Assembly (NCBI GenBank): GCA_937898885.1
Contig: CALDKD010000013.1
Coordinates: 1 to 64,000 of the forward strand
Reading direction: 5' to 3'
DNA length: 64,000 nucleotides
From: an uncultured Bacteroidales bacterium
GTDB lineage: Bacteria; Bacteroidota; Bacteroidia; Bacteroidales; Bacteroidaceae
Both the position numbers and the translations under genes were made by a program. This document shows, piece after piece, positions 54,944-64,000 of the stretch; the stretch's first letter is position 1; every line of letters begins with the position of its first letter. Under the pieces are notes generated by a model. It did not search any database, was not told the origin of the DNA, and saw nothing but the letters and a program-made list of their open reading frames with translations.

Positions 54944-55030
54944 TCGTATTTATTTAATCAATAGTCTAATACCTCACGATTCCGGCAGCACATACTCTTC
55001 ACTTCAGATAAGGTGTTTTTTAACGGGGCG

Positions 55031-55038
55031 CAAAGTTA
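55031..55038 (-). promoter_or_regulatory. -7 box for the fimbrial operon
   Basis: The minus strand reads TAACTTTG, matching TAnnTTTG, 88 bp before the first fimbrillin start, leaving an about 80-nt leader. The -33 match is weak. The rest of 54944-55230 is AT-rich and shows no other feature. Confidence 0.5.
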
Positions 55039-55235
55039 CTGCTTTTGTTCATACAATTTTACAATTAGGCTGAGTAACACTGATTTTTTATCAACAATTA
55101 ACTATTGAGTGTTTAGTTTCATTGACAGAATGCTGACGGAAATCTCAAAAATATTACATAGTGTCAGAATTTGATTGTCGTGTGAGCCATTTGCACCTAT
55201 TATTATATATGCCATCTGGCCGGAAGTAAACAAAC

Positions 55236-55271
55236 AGAGAACCGGATGGTCTTTCAGTCATCCGGCTCTCT
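55236..55271 (-). terminator. Terminator of tRNA-Lys
   Basis: AGAGAACCGGATG / CATCCGGCTCTCT with one wobble-type mismatch and a 10-nt loop, 5 bp from the tRNA 3' end, followed on the minus strand by GTTTGTTT. Confidence 0.75.
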
Positions 55272-55275
55272 CTGG

Positions 55276-55348
55276 TGTTCCGCTCGGGGTTCGAACCCGA
55301 GACCCCATCCTTAAAAGGGATGTGCTCTACCTGCTGAGCTAGCGGAAC
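55276..55348 (-). tRNA. tRNA-Lys(TTT)
   Basis: Minus strand cloverleaf: acceptor GTTCCGC/GCGGAAC, D-arm GCTC/GAGC, anticodon arm CATCC-CTTTTAA-GGATG with anticodon TTT, T-arm CTCGG-GTTCGAA-CCCGAG. Discriminator A; CCA not encoded. Reads AAA and AAG. Confidence 0.96.
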
Positions 55349-55374
55349 TCCCTTATATCGCCGTTAAGCGGGTG

Positions 55375-55405
55375 CAAAGATATGGTGTTTTATACAATTA
55401 GCCAA
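55375..55405 (-). promoter_or_regulatory. tRNA-Lys promoter
   Basis: The minus strand reads TTG (55405-55403) and TATCTTTG (55382-55375), spaced by 20 bp, 26 bp upstream of the tRNA. Confidence 0.6.
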
Positions 55406-55443
55406 CTTTTTTACGCGTTTTTACAGATTTTCGTGGATTGGAA

Positions 55444-56898
55444 TCAATATTCCGATTTATATGTAACCTTTTTCACGTCATTGTTTGAATAATACCGGGA
55501 TATCTCCTTAGCTCCATAATCCTCGCTCTGTCTGTACAATTCAGGCAGATTGAATGATTTGAGAGTCATTCTATATGATTCCGGATCTTTCTGCGGCAGC
55601 ACGAAAGCCTTGCCTGTCTTGCCATTCTCATCAACGTGCGCAATGTACGGGCGGCCATAGACATTGTCATCGCGTTTTGAGGCAAATACTATCCAGCGGC
55701 TGTTTGAGCTCCAGCTGTGATATGTGTCGGCACGCCACGCATTGGTACCGGCCATCACATTAATCTGGCCGTTGGAGAGGTCTATCATCCAAAGCTCAGC
55801 CTCCGGATGCCAGACCGGGAACGTGCCATACTGTGAGGCGGTGGCCATCAGATAACGGCCGTCCGGCGAGCACTTCAAATGGCTGAATGATACATTATGA
55901 CGCCCTCCGCTCATTACCATACGCACCTGGCTGCCAACCTTTCCTGTCTCAGGGTCAAAGCTCACCGCGGCAATGTCGTACTGAAGCATAGCCGTGCTGT
56001 CGGGTTGCTCCAGATGCCGCGCCCGGCAGAAGAAGATGACTCTTCCATCGGCAGAGAAGCAGGGGAATGTCTCCTGATACCCGGCACCCTTTACCGCCTT
56101 GCTGTCGGTAACGGTAAGGTTGTCGAAATCAATCACCAGAAGGTCACTTGCCGTGTCGAACACATCCATTCTCTTTCCCAGCTGTGAGTGTATTGCAAAT
56201 GTGATATTGGCAGCCGCAAAGACTCCGTAACGGCCATCACGCGAGATATCGCCATACACCGCGCCGCCCATAGTGCTGTCGGTCTTCGTATCAAGTTTCA
56301 CTATCTTGCCGTTCCTGTTCAGGATTGTGCCGCCGTTTGAGCCACGCAGATGCATATACGACGTGCCGTCACCATTGGAGGTGTGGCAATTCATACAGCA
56401 CCTGCCGGCGCCCTCGTTATCGCCCAGGAGACGTGTCCCGAAGGTCTCCACGTCACGCTCCTCAATCTGAATGGTATTCCACACCTCGTACGCGGGCTCT
56501 ATGAGCCTGTAACTGAGATACCGGTCTATGGCGTCCGCCGACACATCCCAGAAGAAATGCTGTAACGGTTTATCCTCTCCATCCACCTTACAAGTGACAT
56601 CCACCTCTATGCGTCCGCCTTTCTCCGCATCCAGCATCCGCTTCCAGGCCTTGATGGGAAAGCGCATCAGCCCGCCGCGGCTCCTGTACGAATATCCGGA
56701 CTTTCCCTGCGCCTTTACGGTTATGGCATCAGCGCCATCCACACGGAAATCAAGAGGTGCTATATTATATGGAATGGTTATATCGGCATAGTCCGGGAAC
56801 ATAGCCGGCACATCACCGGATGAGCGCTCAACGTGCATGCAACCCGCACATAGCAGCGCTATTGCGCATACAGTTGTATATATAAGGATTTTTCTCAT
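55444..56898 (-). CDS. Propeller lipoprotein with a CxxCH motif (TolB/PD40-like)
   Basis: 484 residues. Lipobox LLCAGC (Cys20). An N-terminal beta domain is followed by Cys168-Met-Asn-Cys171-His172 (CCMNCHTSNGDG), a c-type haem-binding pattern, and a WD40/PD40-like beta-propeller (YGDISRDGRYGVFAAANI, FPCFSADGRVIFFCRA, HLKCSPDGRYLMATAS, YHSWSSNSRWIVFASKR). The start at 56898 was chosen by the lipoprotein signal. The next gene upstream, a DUF6057-type protein, is 10 bp away, so they probably work together in the envelope. Whether haem is attached is untested. Confidence 0.8.
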   Translation of the reverse strand: MRKILIYTTVCAIALLCAGCMHVERSSGDVPAMFPDYADITIPYNIAPLDFRVDGADAITVKAQGKSGYSYRSRGGLMRFPIKAWKRMLDAEKGGRIEVDVTCKVDGEDKPLQHFFWDVSADAIDRYLSYRLIEPAYEVWNTIQIEERDVETFGTRLLGDNEGAGRCCMNCHTSNGDGTSYMHLRGSNGGTILNRNGKIVKLDTKTDSTMGGAVYGDISRDGRYGVFAAANITFAIHSQLGKRMDVFDTASDLLVIDFDNLTVTDSKAVKGAGYQETFPCFSADGRVIFFCRARHLEQPDSTAMLQYDIAAVSFDPETGKVGSQVRMVMSGGRHNVSFSHLKCSPDGRYLMATASQYGTFPVWHPEAELWMIDLSNGQINVMAGTNAWRADTYHSWSSNSRWIVFASKRDDNVYGRPYIAHVDENGKTGKAFVLPQKDPESYRMTLKSFNLPELYRQSEDYGAKEISRYYSNNDVKKVTYKSEY

Positions 56899-56908
56899 AG
56901 CCAAAATA

Positions 56909-58660
56909 CTATTTGCCGCCAGATCCTGACAGATTTCTTGAAACCATATAGTACCAGTAGGTACCCTTGAACTCACCGAGCCCGTCAAGAGCTCCCCCTG
57001 ACTTCTCAAGAGCGGCAAGGAATTCCTGATAACGGTCAGTAATCTGTTTGTCTATCCCATACCTGGAAACTATGGCAACAAAGCTCTTCTGATCAGTAAT
57101 CAATGTCACCAATGCCTGCTGATACAGATCAGGAACCTTGATCACACGGTCAAAGCGGTTCAGATAATACTTGTCATACGCCGCCGTGAACTGCTGTGAC
57201 TGCTTGGCCAGAAGATGCGAGCACAGCAGATAATCAATAGCCGTCTTATTGCCGGGGTTTGTCTCGGCAAGACTGTTCAGCGAGCCTGTCCAGTCACTCT
57301 GAAGAAACATCCTGTCCGTCTTGGAAGCAATGCCACGGTAATACATCAGCTCACTTGTAAGCTGACCTGACGCTATGCTGTCGCACATATTCCTGGCCCA
57401 CTTCCTGTGAACTATCGTGTGCGAGAGCATATTCAGATACTTGTGCGCCACATCGTAGTCTCCCGACACCATAGCCAGCTCAGACAGACGGCGCAGCATA
57501 TGCGTGGAGCGTCCGCCTGGCATTATGGTCTGGCAAAGAAGGGCGCAGCCTGTAGCCTGCGACACATCGCCAACCTCCATCAGCTGGTCAATACTGGCAA
57601 ACAGCCAGAGATAGTCGGAGCCAGGCTCAACCATTACGCTCATCCCGCCATCAGACAACTGCGGATACTCCAGAAGCCTGTCAGGCAGCTCACTCTTGCG
57701 TGCCAGGCATACATTGCGGTAGAATGTGCCGAAGAACATATCATCAGGAGCATCCACAGCCAGCCTCCAGACCTTGTCCCACTGCTTGCGATACGCGCAT
57801 GCATTCATCCGCACCATATACTCCCTCATATAATTATATGTAAGAAGTATTCCGAAAAAGAGCGAGATGCTGGAGATAATGATGCCAATCCAAGGCTTAT
57901 TACATACAAGGCCTATAAGCGCGACGGCGATTAGGCTCACGGGGCCGACAGCCAGAAATACAGCTGCGGGAATCTTATACCCGAGTGTGACCGGATATAC
58001 CAGACACCCTGCAACCGACAACTGATACGCCTTGCTGAACACCAGGACAAGCAACAGATATGCCGGGATGGAAAGATGCTGAATCCACTCCTTACGCAAA
58101 CTGTACATACTGCATGCCGCCAGCATAGTAAGCGTGTGGCCTCCGGTCAGGAAAGGAAATGAGACGGCAGTCAGAATCAGAAGGACGAGGAACGCCGGCA
58201 ATGGCTTGCCTATGCGCTCACGCAGCCACATCCACGCTACAGACAGCCAGACTGACACGACAAATGCCACAGTAGCCGATACCGGGTAATTGAGATACGA
58301 CACAAGCGACATCTCAGCCGCTACCGGAATGAGGGCAAGCAGATAGGCTATCCGCTCTACCCCGCATCGTATGAGAGCCTTTGCGGCACCCAGCCACAGC
58401 ATAAGCATCAATACACACAGTATGGATGGTCCGGCAAGCCTGAACCAGAAGAACTGCATAAGGAAATCACCGGTGATGGAAGAGAGGAAGGCGGGTCTTG
58501 AGAGGTACTCAGACCAAATTCCCGGCTCCATAATGAACGCGCCGGTCTGTTCCTTGAACGAGATCTGACAGGGAATGGCAAGGAAAAGCCACAACCAGCA
58601 GCCTATAAGAAAGAGCAGTATATAAAGATGCTCCCAAAATCTGGATTTACATCTGGCCAT
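56909..58660 (-). CDS. DUF6057-like multi-pass membrane protein
   Basis: 583 residues. Eight to nine membrane segments in the first 290 residues (for example LYILLFLIGCWLWLFLAIP, VAFVVSVWLSVAWMWL, LLVLVFSKAYQL), then a soluble helical-repeat region of about 290 residues (LCQTIMPGGRSTHMLRRLSEL, AHKYLNML). In Bacteroidales this type is paired with the propeller lipoprotein gene, as here. Function unknown. Confidence 0.75.
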   Translation of the reverse strand: MARCKSRFWEHLYILLFLIGCWLWLFLAIPCQISFKEQTGAFIMEPGIWSEYLSRPAFLSSITGDFLMQFFWFRLAGPSILCVLMLMLWLGAAKALIRCGVERIAYLLALIPVAAEMSLVSYLNYPVSATVAFVVSVWLSVAWMWLRERIGKPLPAFLVLLILTAVSFPFLTGGHTLTMLAACSMYSLRKEWIQHLSIPAYLLLVLVFSKAYQLSVAGCLVYPVTLGYKIPAAVFLAVGPVSLIAVALIGLVCNKPWIGIIISSISLFFGILLTYNYMREYMVRMNACAYRKQWDKVWRLAVDAPDDMFFGTFYRNVCLARKSELPDRLLEYPQLSDGGMSVMVEPGSDYLWLFASIDQLMEVGDVSQATGCALLCQTIMPGGRSTHMLRRLSELAMVSGDYDVAHKYLNMLSHTIVHRKWARNMCDSIASGQLTSELMYYRGIASKTDRMFLQSDWTGSLNSLAETNPGNKTAIDYLLCSHLLAKQSQQFTAAYDKYYLNRFDRVIKVPDLYQQALVTLITDQKSFVAIVSRYGIDKQITDRYQEFLAALEKSGGALDGLGEFKGTYWYYMVSRNLSGSGGK

Positions 58661-58791
58661 AATATCGTACGATAGCTGTAATTCTCCGCTAAATTACACA
58701 AAAACGACATCGCGCCACATACCGCCAGACTTTATATATAATAAAATATATATTTAGTGACTTATTGAGGTGGCTTGCGCCTATTTTTCAC

Positions 58792-58799
58792 TACCTTTG
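58792..58799 (+). promoter_or_regulatory. Possible -7 box for rsmI-hflX
   Basis: TACCTTTG fits TAnnTTTG, 27 bp before rsmI. The -33 is unclear. Confidence 0.45.
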
Positions 58800-58826
58800 C
58801 TTTTTGTAATCACTACTCATTAAAGT

Positions 58827-59540
58827 ATGGCAGCCGGGAAATTATATCTCGTGCCCACTCCCGTGGGAAATCTTGAGGACATCACCCTCAGGGCACTCAG
58901 AGTGCTGAGGGAGGTTGACCTCATACTGGCCGAGGACACGCGGACAAGCGGTATTCTCCTGAAGCATTACGAGATAAGCAAGCCAATGCAGTCGCATCAT
59001 AAGTTCAATGAGCACGATACGGTGTCGCGTGTGGCAGACCGCATTGAGTCTGGATGCCACATTGCCCTGATAAGCGATGCCGGCACGCCTGGCATCTCTG
59101 ACCCGGGATTCATGCTTGTCCGCGAGTGCGCCGCACGCGGGATAGACGTGGAGTGCCTGCCCGGCGCCACAGCCTTGATACCGGCAGTCGTCTGCTCGGG
59201 GCTTCCCTGCGACAGATTCTGCTTTGAGGGATTCCTGCCCCAGAAGAAAGGACGCGCCACAAAACTGCTCTCGCTCAAGGATGAGCAGAGAACAATGATA
59301 TTCTATGAGTCTCCGTTCAGATTGGTAAAGACTCTGGGACAGTTCATCCAGACATTCGGAGCAGACAGACAGGTCTCTGTAAGCCGCGAGATATCCAAGA
59401 TTCACGAAGAGTGCAGACGCGGCTCCCTGCAGGAGGTTATGGACTACTATTCAGAGCACGAGCCGAAGGGAGAGATAGTTATAGTCCTTGCCGGAGCCGC
59501 CGATGGCGCCTCAGGCAGCAAAACCGATGATGAGGAATGA
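58827..59540 (+). CDS. rsmI: 16S rRNA (cytidine-1402-2'-O)-methyltransferase
   Basis: 237 residues, tetrapyrrole-methylase fold. VPTPVGNLEDITLRAL, LAEDTRTSGILLKHY, ISDAGTPGISDPGF and LPGATALIPAVVCSGLP are all family signatures. Modifies C1402 in the decoding centre. It overlaps hflX by 4 bp. Confidence 0.95.
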   Translation: MAAGKLYLVPTPVGNLEDITLRALRVLREVDLILAEDTRTSGILLKHYEISKPMQSHHKFNEHDTVSRVADRIESGCHIALISDAGTPGISDPGFMLVRECAARGIDVECLPGATALIPAVVCSGLPCDRFCFEGFLPQKKGRATKLLSLKDEQRTMIFYESPFRLVKTLGQFIQTFGADRQVSVSREISKIHEECRRGSLQEVMDYYSEHEPKGEIVIVLAGAADGASGSKTDDEE

Positions 59541-60802
59541 GAGAATTTAACCTCGAGACGCGGAACAGTGGCTCAGAGACCGCCGTACTGGTGGGTCTGA
59601 TAACACAGAATCAGGACGAGCGCAAGACAGCCGAGTATCTTGACGAGCTGGAGTTCCTGGCCGATACCGCGGGAGTCACTGTGCTCAAACGTTTCACACA
59701 GAAGATTGACGCCGCCCACGCCGTTACATACGTAGGCAAAGGCAAGCTGGAGGAGATACGCGCCTATATATGCCAGATGGAGGATATGGAGCAGGAGGTA
59801 GGTATGGCCATCTTTGATGACGAGCTCTCGTCAAAACAGATATCAGCCATTGAGCAGGCCCTGCAGGTAAAGGTTCTGGACCGCACATCCCTTATTCTTG
59901 ACATCTTTGCGATGCGCGCCCAGACAGCCCACGCCAAGACTCAGGTTGAGCTGGCGCAATACAGATACCTGCTGCCACGCCTGCAAAGGATGTGGACACA
60001 CCTGGAGCGTCAGGGAGGCGGTTCCGGAGCAGGAGGCGGAAAAGGTATGGTAGGACTCCGTGGCCCTGGTGAGACCCAGCTGGAGATGGACCGCCGTATC
60101 ATCACCAAGCGCATAAGCTGGCTGAAAGAGCAGCTGGCCGATATAGACCGGCAGAAATCCACCCAGCGCAAGAACCGTGGCCGCCTTATCCGGGTGGCGC
60201 TGGTCGGTTACACCAATGTGGGCAAGTCCACCCTGATGAACCTGCTTTCCAAGAGTGAGGTCTTTGCCGAGAACAAGCTGTTCGCCACCCTTGACACCAC
60301 AGTACGCAAGGTAGTGGTTGACAACCTGCCATTCCTGTTGTCAGACACCGTAGGTTTCATCCGCAAGCTCCCAACCGACCTTGTGGAATCCTTCAAATCT
60401 ACACTCGACGAGGTACGCGAGGCCGACCTTCTGGTTCACGTGGTGGATATCTCCCACCCCGACTTTGAGGACCAGATGAAGGTAGTAGAGAAAACGCTGG
60501 GCGACCTTGGCTGCTCCGGCAAGCCTGTCTTTGTGATATTCAACAAGATTGACGCCTACACCTGGATTGACAAGGCGCCCGATGACCTTACCCCCGCCAC
60601 GAGGGAGAACATCACCATAGACGAGCTGATGAACACCTGGATGGCAAAGCTGGGCGAGGACTGCATCTTCATCTCCGCCACCCGCAAGACCAATATAGAC
60701 GAGCTCCGCTCCCTGCTTTATGCCCGTGTGCGCCAGCTCCACGTACAGAAATACCCCTACAACGATTTCCTCTATCCCATAGAGGATAATACTGAGGTGT
60801 AA
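59537..60802 (+). CDS. hflX: GTPase HflX
   Basis: 421 residues. N-terminal HflX domain (LVGLITQNQDERKTAEYLDELEF), middle GLRGPGETQLEMDRR and the C-terminal GTPase with P-loop GYTNVGKSTLMNLL and G3 DTVGFIRKLP. A ribosome-splitting/recycling GTPase under stress. Confidence 0.95.
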   Translation: MREFNLETRNSGSETAVLVGLITQNQDERKTAEYLDELEFLADTAGVTVLKRFTQKIDAAHAVTYVGKGKLEEIRAYICQMEDMEQEVGMAIFDDELSSKQISAIEQALQVKVLDRTSLILDIFAMRAQTAHAKTQVELAQYRYLLPRLQRMWTHLERQGGGSGAGGGKGMVGLRGPGETQLEMDRRIITKRISWLKEQLADIDRQKSTQRKNRGRLIRVALVGYTNVGKSTLMNLLSKSEVFAENKLFATLDTTVRKVVVDNLPFLLSDTVGFIRKLPTDLVESFKSTLDEVREADLLVHVVDISHPDFEDQMKVVEKTLGDLGCSGKPVFVIFNKIDAYTWIDKAPDDLTPATRENITIDELMNTWMAKLGEDCIFISATRKTNIDELRSLLYARVRQLHVQKYPYNDFLYPIEDNTEV

Positions 60803-60890
60803 CGCTAATATGGATAAAGAGAATTATAGCAATAAGAAGTTTTGAGACAGTATATATAAAAAGAGAAGACGAACAAAAAAAACTATAGAA

Positions 60891-62525
60891 ATGAGCGAAT
60901 TCAAGTATGCACCGATGTTTCAGCTCGGCAAGGACGAGACTGAGTACTATCTTCTTACAAAAGATTATGTAAGCGTAAGCGAGTTTGAGGGCAAGCCAAT
61001 CCTGAAAGTAGAGAAAGACGGCCTTACCGCAATGGCCAATGCCGCATTCCGCGACGTAAGCTTCCTGCTGCGCCGCTCACACAACGAGCAGGTAGCCAAA
61101 ATACTCAAAGACCCCGAGGCCAGCGAGAACGACAAGTACGTGGCACTTACCTTCCTGCGCAACGCCGAGGTAGCAGCCAAGGGCAAGCTCCCGCTCTGCC
61201 AGGACACCGGAACCGCCATCATCCACGGCGAGAAAGGTCAGCAGGTCTGGACCGGCTTCTGCGATGAGGAGGCACTCTCAAAAGGAGTCTATCAGACATA
61301 CACCGAAGAGAACCTGCGCTACAGCCAGAACGCTCCCCTCTCAATGTACGAGGAAGTCAACACCAAATGCAACCTGCCGGCCCAGATAGACATAGAGGCC
61401 ACCGAAGGAATGGAATACCGCTTCCTCTGCGTCACCAAGGGCGGTGGCTCAGCCAACAAGACATACCTCTACCAGGAGACAAAGGCCCGCATCCAGAACC
61501 CTGGCACACTCATTCCATTCCTCGTTGAGAAGATGAAGAGCCTTGGCACCGCAGCCTGCCCTCCATACCACATCGCCATAGTAATAGGCGGAACCAGCGC
61601 AGAGAAAAACCTTCTCACCGTCAAGCTGGCATCAACGCACTACTACGACAGCCTGCCTACAACCGGCGATGAGACCGGCCGTGCCTTCCGCGACGTAGAG
61701 CTTGAGAGGCAGCTCCTTGAGGAAGCCTGGAACATCGGCCTTGGAGCACAGTTCGGCGGCAAGTATATGGCACACGATGTACGCGTAGTACGTCTGCCAC
61801 GCCACGGAGCAAGCTGCCCGATAGGACTTGGCGTAAGCTGCTCCGCCGACCGCAACATCAAGTGCAAAATCAACAAGGACGGTATCTGGATTGAGAAGAT
61901 GGACGACAAACCATACGAGCTGATACCCGAGGAACTGCGTAATGCCGGTGAGGGCGATGCGGTGAGGATTGACCTGAACCAGCCTATGGCCGATGTCTGC
62001 AAGATACTCACCAAGTATCCTATCGGTACCCGTCTCAGCCTGAACGGCACCATCATAGTAGGCCGCGACATAGCCCACGCCAAGCTGAAAGCACGTCTGG
62101 ACGCAGGTGAGGGAATGCCTCAGTATATGAGAGAGCATCCTATCTACTATGCCGGTCCGGCCAAGACCCCTGCAGGTATGGCCTGCGGATCAATGGGCCC
62201 GACCACTGCCGGCCGTATGGATCCATACGTTGATGAGTTCCAGGACAACGGCGGCTCACTGATTATGCTCGCAAAGGGCAACCGCGCCCAGTGCGTGACC
62301 GACGCCTGCCTGAGACACGGTGGCTTCTACCTAGGCTCAATAGGCGGCCCCGCAGCCATCCTTGCCCAGAACAACATCAAGTCAATAGAGTGCGTAGAGT
62401 ACCCTGAGCTCGGAATGGAGGCCATCTGGAAAATCCAGGTAGAGGACTTCCCCGCCTTCATCCTCGTTGATGACAAAGGCAACGACTTCTTCAAGCAGCT
62501 TCAGCCACGCTGTACGCGTGCCTGA
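60891..62525 (+). CDS. Fumarate hydratase, class I
   Basis: 544 residues, fused alpha and beta parts. Iron-sulfur cysteines in PLCQDTGTAII (about 104-114), in a CVTKGGGSANK region and in SCPIGLGVSC. The C-terminal beta part has GPTTAGRMDPYVDEF. Oxygen-sensitive [4Fe-4S] enzyme converting fumarate to malate, fitting an anaerobe. Monocistronic. Confidence 0.93.
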   Translation: MSEFKYAPMFQLGKDETEYYLLTKDYVSVSEFEGKPILKVEKDGLTAMANAAFRDVSFLLRRSHNEQVAKILKDPEASENDKYVALTFLRNAEVAAKGKLPLCQDTGTAIIHGEKGQQVWTGFCDEEALSKGVYQTYTEENLRYSQNAPLSMYEEVNTKCNLPAQIDIEATEGMEYRFLCVTKGGGSANKTYLYQETKARIQNPGTLIPFLVEKMKSLGTAACPPYHIAIVIGGTSAEKNLLTVKLASTHYYDSLPTTGDETGRAFRDVELERQLLEEAWNIGLGAQFGGKYMAHDVRVVRLPRHGASCPIGLGVSCSADRNIKCKINKDGIWIEKMDDKPYELIPEELRNAGEGDAVRIDLNQPMADVCKILTKYPIGTRLSLNGTIIVGRDIAHAKLKARLDAGEGMPQYMREHPIYYAGPAKTPAGMACGSMGPTTAGRMDPYVDEFQDNGGSLIMLAKGNRAQCVTDACLRHGGFYLGSIGGPAAILAQNNIKSIECVEYPELGMEAIWKIQVEDFPAFILVDDKGNDFFKQLQPRCTRA

Positions 62526-62761
62526 AGTTGCTTGAACGCAACCTCTTTTTAGTTTGCTCCGCAAACACGGTCACTACGTTCCCTTGGCTCCCTCCGGTCG
62601 CGCGTCGCTCAACGATTCGCTCCGAACCAATACCAGGGAACAGACTGCAGGAAAGAGACCTTAACTTAATAACGGCAACGTCAGAGCGAAGGCTCATAGA
62701 GTCGCAGGAACTATGGTCGGAGACTCTATGACCGAAGCGACCCGGAAGCAATATAGGAAAT
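62526..62761. other. Non-coding region with strong inverted repeats
   Basis: 236 bp between the fumarase and holB with no convincing gene. TTTGC-TCC-GCAAA near 62560 is a small hairpin. TCATAGAGTC (62694-62703) and its exact complement GACTCTATGA (62722-62731) enclose an 18-nt loop. A short stem GTTGC/GCAAC followed by TCTTTTT after the fumarase stop may be a terminator. Composition is more GC-rich and symmetric than in other gaps. Confidence 0.45.
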
Positions 62762-63898
62762 ATGTACTTCAGAGATATAGTAGCGCAAGAGACCGTAATA
62801 CAGCGGTTGCTGGCCGATGCCCGCAAAGGCACCGTACCCCACGCCCTGCTCTTCAGCGGCCCCGAGGGCACCGGCAAAATGCAGACCGCCCTCGCCTTCG
62901 CCCACTACCTGCTCTGCGACAACCGCTCCCAGGGAGACGACGCCTGCGGCCATTGCCCCGCCTGCGCCAAAATGAGCAAACTCATCCACCCCGACCTCCA
63001 CTTCGCCTTCCCCGTAATAAACCGCAGCAAAGCCACCGGCAGGAAAACCATCAGCGACGACGAGATAACCCGCTGGCGCGAGTTCCTGCTCACCCACGAC
63101 TACTTCGGCTACGACGAATGGCTCGACGCGCTCGATGCAGGGAACCAGCAGGCAATGATATACACCGACGAGAGCGACTCCATAACGCAGAAACTGCAAC
63201 TCACCTCCAGTCAGGGCGGCTATAAGATAGTAATCATCTGGCTCCCCGAGAAAATGCACATCACCTGCGCCAACAAAATGCTCAAGCTGCTTGAGGAACC
63301 TCCGGCCCAGACACTCTTCATACTGGTATCAGACAACCCCGGGCAGATAATAGAGACCATACTGAGCCGCACCCAGCGCATAGAGTTCGCCCCCATACCT
63401 ACTGAGCAGATAGCCCAAAGACTCACCGGGCCCGGATATATGCTGGAGCAGGCACAAGCCACAGAGATAGCCCACCTTAGCGAAGGCAGCTGGCTCAAAG
63501 CCATACAGGCGCTGAGAATAGATGCCGGGAGCGCGGAATATCTGGAGCTGTTCATGCAGATGATGCGAATGGCATACGCGCGCAGACTCAAGGAGCTGAA
63601 ACTACTGAGCGAAGACCTGGCCTCACGTGGACGCGAGTGGCAGAAAGACTTCCTGACATACTGCCAGCGAATGGTCCGCGAGAACTTCATAAACAACCTA
63701 CGCCGCCCGGAGCTGGTATATATGACACCGCCCGAGAAAGCATTCTCCTCAAAGTTCTCGCCCTTCGTCAATGAGAAAAATATTGAGGGAATAACCTTCG
63801 AGCTGACCGAATGCCAGAGACACATAGAACAGAACGTAAACGCCAAGATGGTGTTTCTTGACTTTGTCCTGAAACTCATCCTGCTGCTAAAACAATAA
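62762..63898 (+). CDS. holB: DNA polymerase III delta-prime subunit
   Basis: 378 residues. Clamp-loader AAA+ fold with a P-loop-like GPEGTGKMQTALAF, a zinc-binding knot (CDNRSQGDDACGHCPACAKM), SRTQRIEF sensor, and a C-terminal domain typical of Bacteroidota delta-prime. The gene precedes a PSP1-domain gene by 7 bp, a common arrangement. Confidence 0.88.
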   Translation: MYFRDIVAQETVIQRLLADARKGTVPHALLFSGPEGTGKMQTALAFAHYLLCDNRSQGDDACGHCPACAKMSKLIHPDLHFAFPVINRSKATGRKTISDDEITRWREFLLTHDYFGYDEWLDALDAGNQQAMIYTDESDSITQKLQLTSSQGGYKIVIIWLPEKMHITCANKMLKLLEEPPAQTLFILVSDNPGQIIETILSRTQRIEFAPIPTEQIAQRLTGPGYMLEQAQATEIAHLSEGSWLKAIQALRIDAGSAEYLELFMQMMRMAYARRLKELKLLSEDLASRGREWQKDFLTYCQRMVRENFINNLRRPELVYMTPPEKAFSSKFSPFVNEKNIEGITFELTECQRHIEQNVNAKMVFLDFVLKLILLLKQ

Positions 63899-63905
63899 GC
63901 ACAAT

Positions 63906-64000
63906 ATGGAAGACTATATTTTGAATATCGGAAGCGGAGGCATCAGCAGCAAAGGCTGCGGACGCCACATAGGACAGCTTCACTCATACAACTATCTGGA
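63906..64000 (+). CDS. PSP1-domain (RicT/YaaT-like) protein, 5' part
   Basis: Starts ATG at 63906 and runs off the window after 31 codons: MEDYILNIGSGGISSKGCGR then HIGQLHSYNYL. It resembles the N-terminus of the PSP1 protein found next to holB in Bacteroidales, including the Cys/Gly-rich GCGR. Only the beginning is visible. Confidence 0.55.
   Translation, partial: MEDYILNIGSGGISSKGCGRHIGQLHSYNYL

Noticed and set aside
46260..55348. Fimbrial operon as a genomic island inserted at tRNA-Lys
   Set aside because: No integrase gene and no second copy of the tRNA 3' end was found near 46 kb.

Overview
The window looks like a chromosomal segment from the order Bacteroidales (phylum Bacteroidota). 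Supporting signs are promoters of the form TTTG-N19/20-TAnnTTTG, type IX secretion regulators PorW and PorX, a protein with a type IX sorting tail, a type V (fimbrillin) pilus operon of lipoproteins, and families largely confined to the phylum (DUF5683, DUF3822, DUF4834, DUF6057, OMP beta-barrel family 3). Family and genus cannot be decided from the sequence alone.

Layout. 1-4171 is an accessory patch. It holds three tandem arrays of one 95-bp imperfectly palindromic unit (about 10, 4 and 5 copies, with the period kept exactly in each array). A single HUH/Y1 transposase-like gene of the REP-associated (RAYT) type sits between the first two arrays. The third array is in opposite orientation, between lpxB and parA. 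4249-10233 is a same-strand run of housekeeping genes: parA, parB, DUF5683, an MltD-like lytic transglycosylase and a bifunctional RelA/SpoT. It is followed by minus-strand merR-like and M23 peptidase genes divergent from alaS, a RecD-like helicase, and a membrane protein/DUF3822/rsmD group. 17812-24110 holds an orphan gene, a ClpB lacking its N-terminal domain, a large palindromic intergenic element, and a TonB-dependent-receptor-like barrel. 24208-30589 holds tRNA-Pro(GGG), a DUF1573 protein, porW-porX and tsaE. 30578-34914 (minus) holds a small acidic protein, trxA and dnaE. 35070-39375 holds psd-pssA-DUF4834, tadA, yraN-birA and pyrH.

39446-43974 (minus) is a five-gene operon: VTC-type polyphosphate polymerase, DUF4956 membrane protein, DUF2490, a small type IX sorting-tail protein and a Cthe_2159-type carbohydrate-binding protein. 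After frr, rsgA and a free-standing 60-codon gene comes a four-gene type V pilus operon (46260-54943, minus). Its last gene is a probable tip adhesin ending in two tandem jelly-roll-like modules. tRNA-Lys(TTT), a CxxCH-containing propeller lipoprotein with a DUF6057 partner, rsmI-hflX, a class I fumarase, holB and the start of a PSP1-domain gene complete the window.

The most unusual system here is the transposase/95-bp-repeat patch. The arrays end at the same internal position of the unit, one array is almost exactly five units long, and the repeats supply the stop codons of both the transposase gene and lpxB. Other points worth checking are the symmetric inverted element upstream of the shortened clpB, a perfect 14-bp inverted repeat inside the start of the DUF3822 gene, and the isolated 60-residue gene with its own promoter and terminator.
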